This document shows, piece after piece, positions 6,709 to 15,894 of a stretch of DNA of 33,311 nt. The position numbers and the translations under genes were made by a program. The stretch spans positions 1-33,311 of the forward strand of contig JABSOL010000008.1 in the NCBI GenBank assembly GCA_013215985.1, written 5' to 3'. How positions within the stretch are numbered: position 1 is the stretch's first letter; the number at the start of each line of letters is the position of its first letter. The notes under the pieces were generated by a model. The model was not told the origin of the DNA. It searched no databases and saw only the letters and a program-made list of their open reading frames with translations. This DNA comes from Campylobacteraceae bacterium. Its GTDB lineage: Bacteria; Campylobacterota; Campylobacteria; Campylobacterales; Arcobacteraceae.

Positions 6709-7837
6709 AGAGTTTAAAAGTTTAGAAGAATTACCAAGCCCATGTTTTGTGATGGAAGAAAAGTTACTAATAAAAAACCTTGAAATATTAAAAAGAGTTC
6801 AAGATGAATCAAATGTAAATATTTTACTTGCTTTAAAAGGATACGCACTTTGGAACTCTTTTCCTTTAGTTAGACAATACTTAAAAGGTTGCTGTGCTTC
6901 GGGATTACATGAAGCTCTATTAGCAAAAGAAGAGTTTGGAAAAGAAGTTCATACTTACTCACCTGCTTTTAAAGATGAAGAAATTGATGAAATTTTAGAT
7001 CTTTCAAATCATGTTGTATTTAACTCTTTCTCTCAATGGAATAGATACAAAAATAAAGCTGTACAAAAAACGTCATGTGGATTAAGAATAAACCCTGAAT
7101 ATTCAAGTGTAGAAGTTGACTTATATAATCCTTGCGCACCATTTTCACGTCTTGGAATTACAAAAGATAATTTTAAAGAAGATGAAATAGAAGGAATCGA
7201 AGGTTTACATTTTCATGCACTTTGTGAACAAAATGTGGATGTTTTAGCTGCTGTTTTAGAAAAATTCGAAAAAAACTTTTCAAAATATTTTAAAGATTTA
7301 AAATGGATTAATTTTGGAGGAGGACATCATATTACAAGAATTGATTATGATGTAGATGCTTTAATTATTTTATTAAAAGAGTTTAAAAGTAGATATCCTC
7401 ATTTAGAAGTATATTTAGAACCAGGTGAAGCAATAGGTTGGCAAACTGGATATTTAATGGCAAGTGTTTTAGATATTGTTGATAATAAAATGAACATAGC
7501 TATTTTAGATACTTCAGCAGAAGCTCATATGCCAGATACTTTAGCAATGCCATATAAAGCTGATATAAGAGATTTTTCCTCTTTACTTGATTTAGAATAT
7601 AAATATAGATTTGCAGGTAACACTTGTTTAGCTGGTGATATTATTGGTGATTATTCATCTTCTAAAGAGCTTAAAATAGGTGACAAAATTATACTTGAAG
7701 ACATGATACACTATACTATGGTCAAAACAACTACTTTTAATGGAATTAAATTGCCATCCTTAGCTATTAAAAAAGGCGATTGTTATCATCTTGTAACAAA
7801 CTATGGATATGATGAATACAAAAGAAGGTTATCGTAA
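6698..7837 (+). CDS. nspC: Carboxynorspermidine decarboxylase
   Basis: PLP-dependent decarboxylase of the alanine-racemase-like fold III that turns carboxynorspermidine or carboxyspermidine into the polyamine. PLP-lysine motif LALKGYALW near the N-terminus, [10 protein letters not shown] for phosphate binding, EPGEAIGW, and [10 protein letters not shown] with the catalytic Cys and Asp from the partner subunit. The track starts at a TTG at 6632, deep inside the rubredoxin gene. I prefer ATG 6698, which gives 379 residues starting [18 protein letters not shown], the expected family N-terminus, with AGAGGA 11 bases upstream. It works with the synthase at 5208. The PPK2 genes follow after 13 bases. 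Confidence 0.93.
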   Translation: MKNKEFKSLEELPSPCFVMEEKLLIKNLEILKRVQDESNVNILLALKGYALWNSFPLVRQYLKGCCASGLHEALLAKEEFGKEVHTYSPAFKDEEIDEILDLSNHVVFNSFSQWNRYKNKAVQKTSCGLRINPEYSSVEVDLYNPCAPFSRLGITKDNFKEDEIEGIEGLHFHALCEQNVDVLAAVLEKFEKNFSKYFKDLKWINFGGGHHITRIDYDVDALIILLKEFKSRYPHLEVYLEPGEAIGWQTGYLMASVLDIVDNKMNIAILDTSAEAHMPDTLAMPYKADIRDFSSLLDLEYKYRFAGNTCLAGDIIGDYSSSKELKIGDKIILEDMIHYTMVKTTTFNGIKLPSLAIKKGDCYHLVTNYGYDEYKRRLS

Positions 7838-7850
7838 ATAAAGGAAGATT

Positions 7851-8774
7851 ATGGGTCAAGATAGGAATATTATATTAAGTGAAATTGTGGATAACGAAGA
7901 TTTAAATAGTGAGAATATTAAAAAAGACCCTGATTGTATTTTAAAAAAGAATAAAGATAAAAAAAGATGTAAAGCCAAAAAAGTAAAAATTTGGGTTAAA
8001 AAAGACACCTTGGAATATGAACAAGAATTAACACTTCTTCAAATTGAATTATTAAAATTACAAAACTGGGTTAAAGAAAATGGTTTAAAAGTTTTAATGA
8101 TTTTTGAAGGAAGAGATGCTGCTGGTAAAGGTGGTACTATTAAAAGAATTACTGAGCATCTAAACCCAAGAGGTGCAAGAGTAGTTGCTTTAGAGAAACC
8201 AAGTGATATTGAAAGAACTCAATGGTATTTCCAAAGATATACTCATTATTTACCAAGTGCTGGAGAAATTGTACTTTTTGATAGGTCTTGGTATAATAGG
8301 GGCGGAGTTGAACCTGTTATGAATTTTTGTACTTCAGAAGAACATCATGAATTTTTAAGAGAAGTTCCTGACTTTGAAAAAATGTTAGTAAAATCTGGAA
8401 TTATACTTTTTAAATTTTATTTTTCTGTTTCTAAGAAAGAACAGTTAAGAAGATTTAAAAAAAGAGAAACTGACCCATTAAAACAATATAAATTATCACC
8501 AGTAGATATGGAATCTCAAAAACTATGGGATAAATATACAGTTGCTAAATATTCAATGCTTATGTCTTCTAATACTGATATATCTCCTTGGATAATTGTA
8601 CGAAGTGATGATAAGAAAAAAGCTAGAATTAATTGTATTAAACATATTTTAAATAATGTTTCTTATGGTAAAAAAATAGATGATTCAAAAATTATAATAA
8701 ATAAAAAGATAATAGTTAAAGGTTCTAAAGAAATAGAGAAAATGGAACAAGAAAATAAATTTGCAAGGGCATAA
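7851..8774 (+). CDS. Polyphosphate kinase 2 (PPK2), first of two
   Basis: PPK2 enzymes move phosphate between polyphosphate and nucleotides, usually making NTP or NDP from polyP. This copy has 307 residues. A lysine-rich N-terminal extension of about 50 residues precedes the P-loop kinase-like core: Walker A EGRDAAGKGG (86-95), KPSDIERTQWYFQRY, Walker B FDRSWYNR (143-150), the lid region RRFKKRETDPLKQYKLSPVD, and PWIIVRSDDKKKAR. All catalytic motifs are present. Only four bases separate it from a second PPK2 gene, and it begins 13 bases after nspC, so it is likely co-transcribed with polyamine synthesis. Nucleotide preference cannot be settled by eye. Confidence 0.93.
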   Translation: MGQDRNIILSEIVDNEDLNSENIKKDPDCILKKNKDKKRCKAKKVKIWVKKDTLEYEQELTLLQIELLKLQNWVKENGLKVLMIFEGRDAAGKGGTIKRITEHLNPRGARVVALEKPSDIERTQWYFQRYTHYLPSAGEIVLFDRSWYNRGGVEPVMNFCTSEEHHEFLREVPDFEKMLVKSGIILFKFYFSVSKKEQLRRFKKRETDPLKQYKLSPVDMESQKLWDKYTVAKYSMLMSSNTDISPWIIVRSDDKKKARINCIKHILNNVSYGKKIDDSKIIINKKIIVKGSKEIEKMEQENKFARA

Positions 8775-8778
8775 ATAG

Positions 8779-9876
8779 ATGAATTTAAGTGATTTTGACA
8801 GAACAAACCATAGTGGATTATATATATCTAAAGAAGCTCATCCTGAATATGGTAAAAAATATATAGTTAGATTTCAACATAATAGAAAACGATATGTTAA
8901 AGTTTTGGGTTATACAAAAAAAGACAATATTACAAAACGCACAGCAATTTCTCAAATGAATGAATTCAAAAAATCTATTACTCTAAAAATTGAAGAAAAT
9001 ACTAATCCTGTTAATGCCGATATTAATGAAGAATTATTAAAAGAACTAAATGAATTAAAAAATATTTTAGGAAATAGTAAAAAAGTGGATAAAAAAACAT
9101 TAAAAGAAGGAATTCAAAAAATTTATAATGCTAACGAGCTTAAAAATTATCAAATTGAATTAATTAAACTTCAAACTTATTTAGAAACTGCAAATAAAAA
9201 AATGATGATTTTATTTGAAGGTAGGGATGCTTCTGGTAAAGGTGGAGCTATTAGACGAATTACTAGATATATGAATAATAAACACTATAGAGTAGTTGCT
9301 TTAGGAAAACCTACCGAGACTCAAAGAAATCAATGGTTTTTTCAAAGATATGTACAGCATTTTCCAACAGGAGGAGAAGCTGTATTATTTGATAGATCTT
9401 GGTATAACAGAGCTATGGTTGAACCAATATTTGGATTTTGTACAAAAGAAGAACATGATATCTTTATGGAAGATGTAGTTAATTTTGAACAAGATTTAGT
9501 AAGACAAAATATGATTTTAGTAAAACTTTATTTTTCTGTTTCTAAAGATGAACAAAAAAGAAGATTTGATAGAAGAATTAAAGATCCTCTAAGACAGTGG
9601 AAATTCTCAGAAGTAGATATGCAAGCTCAAGATTTATGGAGCGAGTTTTCTGAGAAAAAATATGAAATGTTAAGACGAACTAATTCAAGATCAGCACCTT
9701 GGCATATTTTAAGATCTGATAATAAACATGCAGCAAGGCTGGAAGCTATGAAAGTAATTTTAAATTCTGTTGATTATGATGGAAGAAATCCAGATCTTGA
9801 TTTTAAAGTTAATGATAAAATTAATATCTCAGTGCAAAAAGAATTAATGCACATGAGAAAGTCTGAGAACTACTAG
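8779..9876 (+). CDS. Polyphosphate kinase 2 with an N-terminal integrase-arm-like segment
   Basis: Second PPK2, 365 residues. The C-terminal 245 residues hold the full kinase core: Walker A EGRDASGKGG (147-156), KPTETQRNQWFFQRY, Walker B FDRSWYNR (204-211), lid RRFDRRIKDPLRQWKFSEVD, and PWHILRSDNKHAAR. Residues about 12-66 are unusual: GLYISKEAHPEYGKKYIVRF, then RKRYVKVLGYT and a helix with TAISQMNEFKK. This is the strand-strand-strand-helix pattern of tyrosine-integrase arm DNA-binding domains. A charged linker of about 60 residues joins the two parts. The copy is clearly diverged from the upstream gene, so it is no recent duplicate. Its stop lies two bases from the stop of the convergent BatB-like gene. 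The DNA-binding suggestion is inference. Confidence 0.9.
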   Translation: MNLSDFDRTNHSGLYISKEAHPEYGKKYIVRFQHNRKRYVKVLGYTKKDNITKRTAISQMNEFKKSITLKIEENTNPVNADINEELLKELNELKNILGNSKKVDKKTLKEGIQKIYNANELKNYQIELIKLQTYLETANKKMMILFEGRDASGKGGAIRRITRYMNNKHYRVVALGKPTETQRNQWFFQRYVQHFPTGGEAVLFDRSWYNRAMVEPIFGFCTKEEHDIFMEDVVNFEQDLVRQNMILVKLYFSVSKDEQKRRFDRRIKDPLRQWKFSEVDMQAQDLWSEFSEKKYEMLRRTNSRSAPWHILRSDNKHAARLEAMKVILNSVDYDGRNPDLDFKVNDKINISVQKELMHMRKSENY

Positions 9877-9878
9877 AC

Positions 9879-11603
9879 CTACCAAGGAGAAGAAGATTTA
9901 TCTTCTTCTTTAGATTCTACTTTCCTTAATAAAATTGGAACTTGTTTATTCTCTAATTTTTTAAGCCACTTTTTTTCTTCTAAGTCTGAAATTATATTCT
10001 TTTTAATATTCTGAGAACTTTTTTTATTTTCTGACTTTTCACCTTTTGAATCTTTATCTTCTAGTTTTTTATTCTCTTTTGACTTTTTAGGATCTTTTTT
10101 ATTTTCTTGATTCTTTTTATCGTCTTTTTTATTCTTAGATTTATCTCTATCTTTTTGTTCTTGATTCTTTTTGTCTTTATTCTTTTGATCTTTCTGATCT
10201 TTGTTTTGATCTTTTTTCTTTTTCTCTAATTCTTTTTTAACTGTTTCTAGATTTTCTTTTGTTTCTTTATTATCTTTTATTTTTAAAGCTTTTTCATAAG
10301 ATTTTTTTGCTTCTTCTAATTTATTTAGATTTACATAAGTATTTCCCATATTATGGAGTTTTTTATATTCTAAGTCTTCATTCTTATATGTTAATGTTTT
10401 ATCGTATAGTTCTAAAGCTTTTTTATAATCTTTTTGTTTATAAGCAGCATTTGCTTGATTATATAAAGACTCTTCGGAGTTTTGAATTTTTTCATATTCA
10501 TTTTGTGCTTTTTTATAATCTTTATTTTTATAATCTGCATTAGCTTGATTTATTGTCTGGAAATCAAAAAGTCCAGCTTTTAAATTACTAGATGAGAATA
10601 TTAATAAAGTTAAAACTAAAGCTTTTGAAATAGAAGATAAAGATTTAATTGATCTAAAAGAAGAAAAAGATAATAAAAGAAGTAATACAGAAAATCCTAA
10701 AGGATAATAAAATAGTTCAGTATATATCTTATATTTTTTAGAAGATATTTTGTCTTTTTCTATTTTTGTAAATATATCATTTAATACAGCATCTACATCT
10801 TTATCATTCAAAGTATAATTAACATAAGCGCCTGTATTTATAAAAGATAGTTTTTTAATACTTTCATTTCTTTTTATTGTAATGATATTGCCATTTGAAT
10901 CAGTCATATATCCATCTTTTGTAGGAATTGGTGTAGGTTTATTTGAAGCTAGAGATATTGTATAAAGATTTAATTTGTTTTTTTCTAAAAAATCTATTTC
11001 ATCTTTGTATGAAGTATTATTCCCTCCATCACTTAAAAGAATAATATTTTTATGTTCATAATTTTTAAATAATTTATTACTAGCTTCTAGCATAGCATAT
11101 ATATTTGAACCATTATTAAAATCAATTTTTGAATCAAAGTTTTTAACTATATATTTTAATGAATTAAAATCTTGAGTAATAGGAGATAAAATAAAAGCAG
11201 ATTTTGCAAAAATTACTAAACCTAAAGCATTATGTTTTGACTTCTCTATAATCTTTTCTAGTTTTAGTTTTGCCATGTCTAACCTTGTAGGATAAAGGTC
11301 TTGTGCTAACATTGATTTTGATACATCAATAGCAACAACAATAGCATTTAATTCTTGTTTTATACTCTGTTCTTGTTCATTCATAACAGGTCTGCTTAAA
11401 GCTATAATCATAAAAAATATACTTGCAAAAAAAAGAATATTTCTAGAATTTTTTGACATTCCTTGATTTGTAACTCTTAAGTTTTCAATTATTTCTTTTG
11501 AAAAAAGTTTTTCAAAACTATCTTTTTGACTCGAAATTAAATATGCCAATATAAAAAATGGAATAAGCATAAAGTATAATACGTTAATATATAAAAAATC
11601 CAA
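9879..11603 (-). CDS. BatB-BatC-like fusion: membrane vWA domain plus TPR
   Basis: 574 residues. Two N-terminal membrane segments (about 5-23 and 55-71) precede a von Willebrand A domain with a MIDAS site: DVSKSM (Asp93, Ser95, Ser97), Thr143, and Asp192 in LLSDGG. A membrane segment at about 298-315 follows, and another hydrophobic stretch at 325-343 that looks like a buried signal peptide. TPR repeats (about 350-445) come next, then a tail very rich in Lys, Asp, Asn and Gln, ending in WLKKLENKQVPILLRKV. This equals BatB joined to BatC of Bacteroides-aerotolerance-type operons, which usually also hold a MoxR ATPase, a DUF58 protein and BatA; none of these is next to it here. The role is probably envelope stress or complex assembly, not settled in any species. 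Confidence 0.85.
   Translation of the reverse strand: MDFLYINVLYFMLIPFFILAYLISSQKDSFEKLFSKEIIENLRVTNQGMSKNSRNILFFASIFFMIIALSRPVMNEQEQSIKQELNAIVVAIDVSKSMLAQDLYPTRLDMAKLKLEKIIEKSKHNALGLVIFAKSAFILSPITQDFNSLKYIVKNFDSKIDFNNGSNIYAMLEASNKLFKNYEHKNIILLSDGGNNTSYKDEIDFLEKNKLNLYTISLASNKPTPIPTKDGYMTDSNGNIITIKRNESIKKLSFINTGAYVNYTLNDKDVDAVLNDIFTKIEKDKISSKKYKIYTELFYYPLGFSVLLLLLSFSSFRSIKSLSSISKALVLTLLIFSSSNLKAGLFDFQTINQANADYKNKDYKKAQNEYEKIQNSEESLYNQANAAYKQKDYKKALELYDKTLTYKNEDLEYKKLHNMGNTYVNLNKLEEAKKSYEKALKIKDNKETKENLETVKKELEKKKKDQNKDQKDQKNKDKKNQEQKDRDKSKNKKDDKKNQENKKDPKKSKENKKLEDKDSKGEKSENKKSSQNIKKNIISDLEEKKWLKKLENKQVPILLRKVESKEEDKSSSPW
9888..9909. terminator. Perfect hairpin shared by convergent ppk2 and batB-like 3' ends
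   Basis: AGAAGAAGAT (9888-9897), TT, ATCTTCTTCT (9900-9909). It starts 11 bases after the ppk2 stop but lies inside the last codons of the opposing gene, where it encodes acidic and serine residues. With only two bases between the genes there is no other room for a terminator. T-rich sequence follows on the plus strand. Confidence 0.55.
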
Positions 11604-11655
11604 TTGTTTGCCTTTATTTAAAAAGATATTCTATTAAAGGTTTATTAAATATAAG

Positions 11656-11690
11656 GTAAAAATGCTTTAATTATTTCTAATTAAAGCATT
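11656..11690 (-). terminator. Intrinsic terminator of the M14 peptidase gene
   Basis: On the minus strand AATGCTTTAATTA, a GAAA tetraloop, TAATTAAAGCATT (13 perfect pairs), then a short T-run. It starts five bases after the peptidase stop codon. Confidence 0.8.
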
Positions 11691-11694
11691 TGTT

Positions 11695-13281
11695 CTAATG
11701 TAGTCTAAAAATAGGGTATTGATCACCTTTTACTACAGGTATTATATTAAAAGTTGCATATGAATCTTTTGAGTCAGGTTCAAGTGCTAACATCAGCAGG
11801 TTTGCATTCTTTTGTGCCATTGATACAAGAACTGTTCCTTTTGGAAAAGTTAAAGTTCTTTGTACTAATTTTACTTTTAGAGTATTTCTAAATTCACCTT
11901 CATATATTTTTTTAGAAACTTTGTTAGAAATAATATTAAAAGCTTCAACATTCATTGTTTTTTCTTTATCTAAAACTGTTAGATCTAAACCAAGGTTTTG
12001 AATTTTTTTACTAACATATGAAAATGCGGGAGGAATTACATAAAATCTAGCTCTTTTTCTTGAAAGAGTTATAATAGCATTTGATGAATAGTGATATTCA
12101 ATGTTTTCTCTTATAATTTTATCTTCTGCTACATCAATAAAATCATAATCTTTTTTTCCAACTTTTCTTTTACTTTGAATAATAATATCTTTGTTTCCCC
12201 TTTTACCATTTTCAATTAAATTAATAATTGATGTATTAATAGTTGAAACAATTAAATCTTTATTCTTATATGCTGTATTAAGAATTGATTCATTCATAAT
12301 AAGTTGTGAAAAAACTCGTCTTTTAAAGTTTTGAGATCCAATTGCTACCCCTCTTGTCTCTAAAAGAATAGAGATAGCATTAGTAAGTCCAGCTGCATTT
12401 CTTCCAATTCTTGCAACCATTCCACCTTCTAATCCTATTATTTTGTTCTTTTCCTTTTTAAATGTACCATATACAGCATGAGTTAAATTGTTTTTATCTA
12501 AATCTTTTTCCATTTCTTTTATAACTAAGTTATTAGCTAAATTTCTAATATTAATATCTAAATTTAGATTTCTAGCACTTGCATATAAAGCATCATAAGA
12601 TACAGCATATGATGCTTTTCCTAAGTGTTTAAGGTTTGATCTATATGTTGTAAACTCATGATTATCAACAATAATATGAGCTTCAAATTGATTAAATACT
12701 TTTTTAATCATTTGCATTTCAGGAAGCACTAATTTTACATGGTCTCTATTAAAATCTATGTTTCTTGCACTTCTTCTTTGAAAATAATCAGTTCCATCTA
12801 TATTAAATCTTGGAACAATAATAATATCCATATTTTCAAGCCATGTCTTTGTTTGTTTTTTGTTTTTTTGCATTTTTGCCAATAATGCTAACATTCCTTC
12901 AGCTCCTGCTGGTTCATTTCCATGAATACCACCTTGTAACCATACTCTAATTTTATTTTTAGCATTATTGTTATTGCTTAAATATAAATAAGGTATTTTT
13001 TTGTTTTCTTGTGATTTCCCAAAATATTTTAAGTTAGCCCACTTATTATTTTTAGAAATATCTTCTACAAAACTTATCATTTCATTATATGTAGTAAATT
13101 CAAAGTTCTTGTTTTGTTTTTTTGAAAAAACTGGAGATTCAATAATAATATTATTTTCTGAATAATATTTATTTATTAAAATTTCACTCTCTTGTGTGTA
13201 GTCTGTAGCCTTATCTTGATATTGTGTTGCATTTAACATACCTACGAATACGAAAATAAGGCTCAATGTAATTTTTTTCAT
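11695..13281 (-). CDS. Exported M14-family zinc metallopeptidase
   Basis: Zinc carboxypeptidase-like enzyme. From the preferred start it has 528 residues beginning MKKITLSLIFVFVGMLNA, a good Sec signal peptide; the track start (13311) adds ten polar residues before it and is less likely. AAAGGA precedes ATG 13281. The M14 domain shows the zinc ligands His120 and Glu123 (GIHGNEPAGAEG) and His208 (VDNHEF), substrate-binding RRSARNIDFNRDH (169-181), and a likely catalytic Glu309 (ISILLETRG). A C-terminal region of about 200 residues is unassigned. It should act in the periplasm or outside the cell on peptides or peptidoglycan. It is longer than the Csd4/Pgp1 shape-determining peptidases, so I do not assign that role. 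Confidence 0.85.
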   Translation of the reverse strand: MKKITLSLIFVFVGMLNATQYQDKATDYTQESEILINKYYSENNIIIESPVFSKKQNKNFEFTTYNEMISFVEDISKNNKWANLKYFGKSQENKKIPYLYLSNNNNAKNKIRVWLQGGIHGNEPAGAEGMLALLAKMQKNKKQTKTWLENMDIIIVPRFNIDGTDYFQRRSARNIDFNRDHVKLVLPEMQMIKKVFNQFEAHIIVDNHEFTTYRSNLKHLGKASYAVSYDALYASARNLNLDINIRNLANNLVIKEMEKDLDKNNLTHAVYGTFKKEKNKIIGLEGGMVARIGRNAAGLTNAISILLETRGVAIGSQNFKRRVFSQLIMNESILNTAYKNKDLIVSTINTSIINLIENGKRGNKDIIIQSKRKVGKKDYDFIDVAEDKIIRENIEYHYSSNAIITLSRKRARFYVIPPAFSYVSKKIQNLGLDLTVLDKEKTMNVEAFNIISNKVSKKIYEGEFRNTLKVKLVQRTLTFPKGTVLVSMAQKNANLLMLALEPDSKDSYATFNIIPVVKGDQYPIFRLH

Positions 13282-13404
13282 TTCATTCCTTTTATTTTGA
13301 TTTATTAACAATAAAGTTTAACAAAATAAAATAAAAACATTATGTAAAGCTTATATTTATTCTTCTTAAAAAAATGTTTAAAGTTAGCTTTAGTAAATCT
13401 TGGG

Positions 13405-13410
13405 TAAAAT
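13405..13410 (+). promoter_or_regulatory. Candidate -10 box of the tig-clpP-def operon
   Basis: TAAAAT followed by CGC, 31 bases before the tig ATG. It lies in the 160-base gap between the divergent peptidase and tig genes. Confidence 0.5.
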
Positions 13411-13441
13411 CGCTGTAAATAATATTATATGGAGTGAATTT

Positions 13442-14743
13442 ATGGAATTTAACGCAAAAAGAATAGATACAGCAAATGCAGTAGTAACTGCAAATGTAGA
13501 AAAATCAACAATTGAAAAATCTGTTGATAAATTAGCTAAAGAAGCTGCTAAAACTATGGAAGTTCAAGGTTTTAGAAAAGGTAAAGTACCTGCACACGTT
13601 GTTAAATCAAGATATGGTTCTAAATTAGTTGAAGACGCTGAAGGTGACGTTGTTAGAGAAATCTTAGCATCTGCACTTAAAGAATTAAATATTTCTAATG
13701 AAGAAATTATTGGTGAACCATCAGTTTCTAAATTTGAGAAAAAAGAAAACGGTGATATTGAAATTGAAATCAAAATTACTAACAGACCAAATATTGATTT
13801 AGCTGATTATAAAGCTTTAGTTCCAGCAGTAGAAGATAAAGCTGTAGATGCTAAAGAATTAAAATCAAGATTAGATGAAATTGCTGCTTCTTCAGCTCCT
13901 TTAACTAAACTAAAAAGAAAAAGAGCTGCTAAAGAAAATGACTTTACTGTTATTGACTTTGAAGGTTTTGTTGATGGTGTTGCATTTGATGGTGGAAAAG
14001 GTGAAGCTTATACTTTACAAATTGGTTCTAACTCATTTATTCCAGGATTTGAAGAGCAAATCATTGGTATGAAATATGAAGAGCAAAAAGATGTAGTTGT
14101 TACTTTCCCTTCTGAGTACCAATCAAAAGACTTAGCTGGTAAAGAAGCTACATTCAAAGTTACTTTAATTGAAATTCAAGAAAAAGAAGCTGGTGAATTA
14201 ACTGACGAATTAGCACAAAAAATGCTTCCAGGTGAAGAAAATGTTACTGTTGCAACATTAACTGCTAAAATTGAAGAACAAATGAAAAATGAAGCAAAAG
14301 CTACTTACTATAGAGAAGAGTTAAAACCTGCTTATTTAGATATCTTAGTTGAAAAATTAATTTTTGACTTACCAGAATCTGTAGTTGATCAAGAAATCAA
14401 TTATGCATTAAACAACAAAGTTAAAGATTTAAACGAAGAAGAAATCAAAGCTTTACAAGAAGATCCTAAAAAAGTTGATTCTATGAGAGAAGAATTAAGA
14501 GCAGATTCTGCTAAATCTGTTAAAGCTACATTTATTGTTGATGCTTTAGCTAAAGCTGAAAAAGTAGAAATCTCTGATCAAGAAGTTTCTCAAGTAATTT
14601 ATTACGAAGCAATGCAAATGCAACAAAATCCTCAAGATGTATTAAAACAATACCAAGATGCAGGTTACTTACCAGCAATTAAAATGTCTATGATTGAAGA
14701 TAGAGTTATTTCTAAATTATTAGACGAGAAATTAGGAAAATAA
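13442..14743 (+). CDS. tig: Trigger factor
   Basis: Ribosome-bound chaperone and peptidyl-prolyl isomerase that meets nascent chains at the exit tunnel. 433 residues from ATG 13442, the usual length; the track start at 13400 adds 14 residues with no family support, while GGAG lies just upstream of 13442. The ribosome-docking signature GFRKGKVP is at 43-50. The FKBP-type domain occupies about 150-245 ([32 protein letters not shown]). The helical C-terminal chaperone arms follow. clpP starts two bases after the stop and def follows, so new-chain folding, proteolysis and deformylation are expressed together, as in other Campylobacterota. Confidence 0.97.
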   Translation: MEFNAKRIDTANAVVTANVEKSTIEKSVDKLAKEAAKTMEVQGFRKGKVPAHVVKSRYGSKLVEDAEGDVVREILASALKELNISNEEIIGEPSVSKFEKKENGDIEIEIKITNRPNIDLADYKALVPAVEDKAVDAKELKSRLDEIAASSAPLTKLKRKRAAKENDFTVIDFEGFVDGVAFDGGKGEAYTLQIGSNSFIPGFEEQIIGMKYEEQKDVVVTFPSEYQSKDLAGKEATFKVTLIEIQEKEAGELTDELAQKMLPGEENVTVATLTAKIEEQMKNEAKATYYREELKPAYLDILVEKLIFDLPESVVDQEINYALNNKVKDLNEEEIKALQEDPKKVDSMREELRADSAKSVKATFIVDALAKAEKVEISDQEVSQVIYYEAMQMQQNPQDVLKQYQDAGYLPAIKMSMIEDRVISKLLDEKLGK

Positions 14744-14745
14744 TT

Positions 14746-15330
14746 ATGAGTTACATTCCATATGTAGTAGAACAGACTGGTCGAGGAGAAAGATCTTACG
14801 ATATTTTCTCTAGACTTCTAAAAGATAGAATTATTATGTTAAGTGGTGAAGTAAACGATAGCGTTGCTTCAACAATTGTTGCTCAACTTCTATTCTTAGA
14901 AGCTGAAGATCCTGAAAAAGATATTTACTTATATATAAACTCTCCAGGTGGAGTTATTACAAGTGGGATGGCAATTTATGATACTATGAATTATATAAAA
15001 GCACATGTTTCGACTATTTGTATAGGACAAGCAGCTTCAATGGGAGCGTTTTTATTATCAGCTGGAGAAAAAGGTAAAAGATATTCTTTACCACATGCTA
15101 GAATTATGATTCACCAACCATCAGGTGGTGCTCAAGGACAATCAACAGATATCCAAATTCAAGCAGCTGAAATTCAAAGAATGAAAGATGAGTTAAACGG
15201 AATCATATCTGAACAAACAGGACAAGATGTAAGTAAAGTTGCAGCTGATACTGAAAGAGATTATTTTATGTCTGCTGATGAAGCTTGCGCATATGGTCTA
15301 GTTGATGAAGTGATTAAAAGTCATAAATAA
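14746..15330 (+). CDS. clpP: ATP-dependent Clp protease proteolytic subunit
   Basis: Serine protease that forms the barrel of ClpXP/ClpAP. 194 residues, standard length, with the complete triad Ser98 (GQAASMGAF), His123 (MIHQPSGG) and Asp172 ([11 protein letters not shown]). INSPGG and the N-terminal axial loop region ([16 protein letters not shown]) are intact. It is two bases after tig and overlaps def by one base (TAATG). It is the expected destroyer of proteins tagged by the tmRNA at 4343. Confidence 0.98.
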   Translation: MSYIPYVVEQTGRGERSYDIFSRLLKDRIIMLSGEVNDSVASTIVAQLLFLEAEDPEKDIYLYINSPGGVITSGMAIYDTMNYIKAHVSTICIGQAASMGAFLLSAGEKGKRYSLPHARIMIHQPSGGAQGQSTDIQIQAAEIQRMKDELNGIISEQTGQDVSKVAADTERDYFMSADEACAYGLVDEVIKSHK

Positions 15331-15848
15331 TGATTAGAGACGTTTTAACTTATCCAAATCCACTTTTAAGAAAAAAATCTATAGATGTTGTGGAGTTCAA
15401 TGATGAACTTCACACTCTATTAGATGATATGTATGAAACTATGATGGAAAACGCAGGAGTAGGACTTGCAGCTATTCAAGTTGCTGTTCCTTTAAATGTT
15501 TTAATTATATCTTTACCAAATGATGAAGACTTTCAAGATAAGAATGATTTGATCGAAGCTATTAATCCTAAAATTACTCATAAAGATGGTGAGCAAATTT
15601 TTAGTGAAGGGTGTTTAAGTATACCTGGATTTAATGAAGATATAAAAAGAGCCCAGCATATTCTTGTTGAATACAATGATAGAAATGGTAAATTAATAAA
15701 AATTGAAGCTGAAGATTTTCCAGCTGTTGCTTGGCAACATGAACTGGAACATTTAGAAGGTCATGTTTTTATTGAAAACTTATCTGTTACTAAAAGAAAA
15801 AAATTCGAAAAAGAGTGGAAAAAAGAAATGAAGAGTAAAAAGAAGTAA
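15330..15848 (+). CDS. def: Peptide deformylase
   Basis: Removes the formyl group from the initiator methionine of new proteins. 172 residues with all three family motifs: GVGLAAIQV (43-51, the usual Pro replaced by Ile, Gln50 kept), EGCLSIPG (93-100, metal ligand Cys95), and HELEHLEGHVF (137-147, ligands His137 and His141, catalytic Glu138). The third position of the last motif pair is Glu where Asp is common. Last gene of the tig-clpP-def operon, coupled to clpP; a hairpin covers its stop codon. Confidence 0.97.
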   Translation: MIRDVLTYPNPLLRKKSIDVVEFNDELHTLLDDMYETMMENAGVGLAAIQVAVPLNVLIISLPNDEDFQDKNDLIEAINPKITHKDGEQIFSEGCLSIPGFNEDIKRAQHILVEYNDRNGKLIKIEAEDFPAVAWQHELEHLEGHVFIENLSVTKRKKFEKEWKKEMKSKKK

Positions 15849-15856
15849 TTCTTTTT
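15837..15856 (+). terminator. Terminator overlapping the def stop codon
   Basis: AAAAAGAA, loop GTAA (containing the stop), TTCTTTTT: 8 perfect pairs ending in a T-run. It closes the tig-clpP-def operon. Confidence 0.65.
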
Positions 15857-15894
15857 ACCTTTCATTCTTTTATTTTATCCTCAAACTACAAATC

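Noticed and set aside
7851-9876. Tandem PPK2 genes as an assembly or recent duplication artefact
   Set aside because: The two differ throughout, including motifs, lids and extensions, so they are old paralogues.
10020-10240. Repeat array in the BatB-like gene
   Set aside because: The repeated Lys/Asp/Asn/Gln codons are a low-complexity protein tail, with no regular DNA unit.
10259-10543. 94-residue plus-strand ORF
   Set aside because: Antisense to the Lys/Tyr-rich BatB-like gene and made of Leu/Phe/Tyr runs; a shadow.
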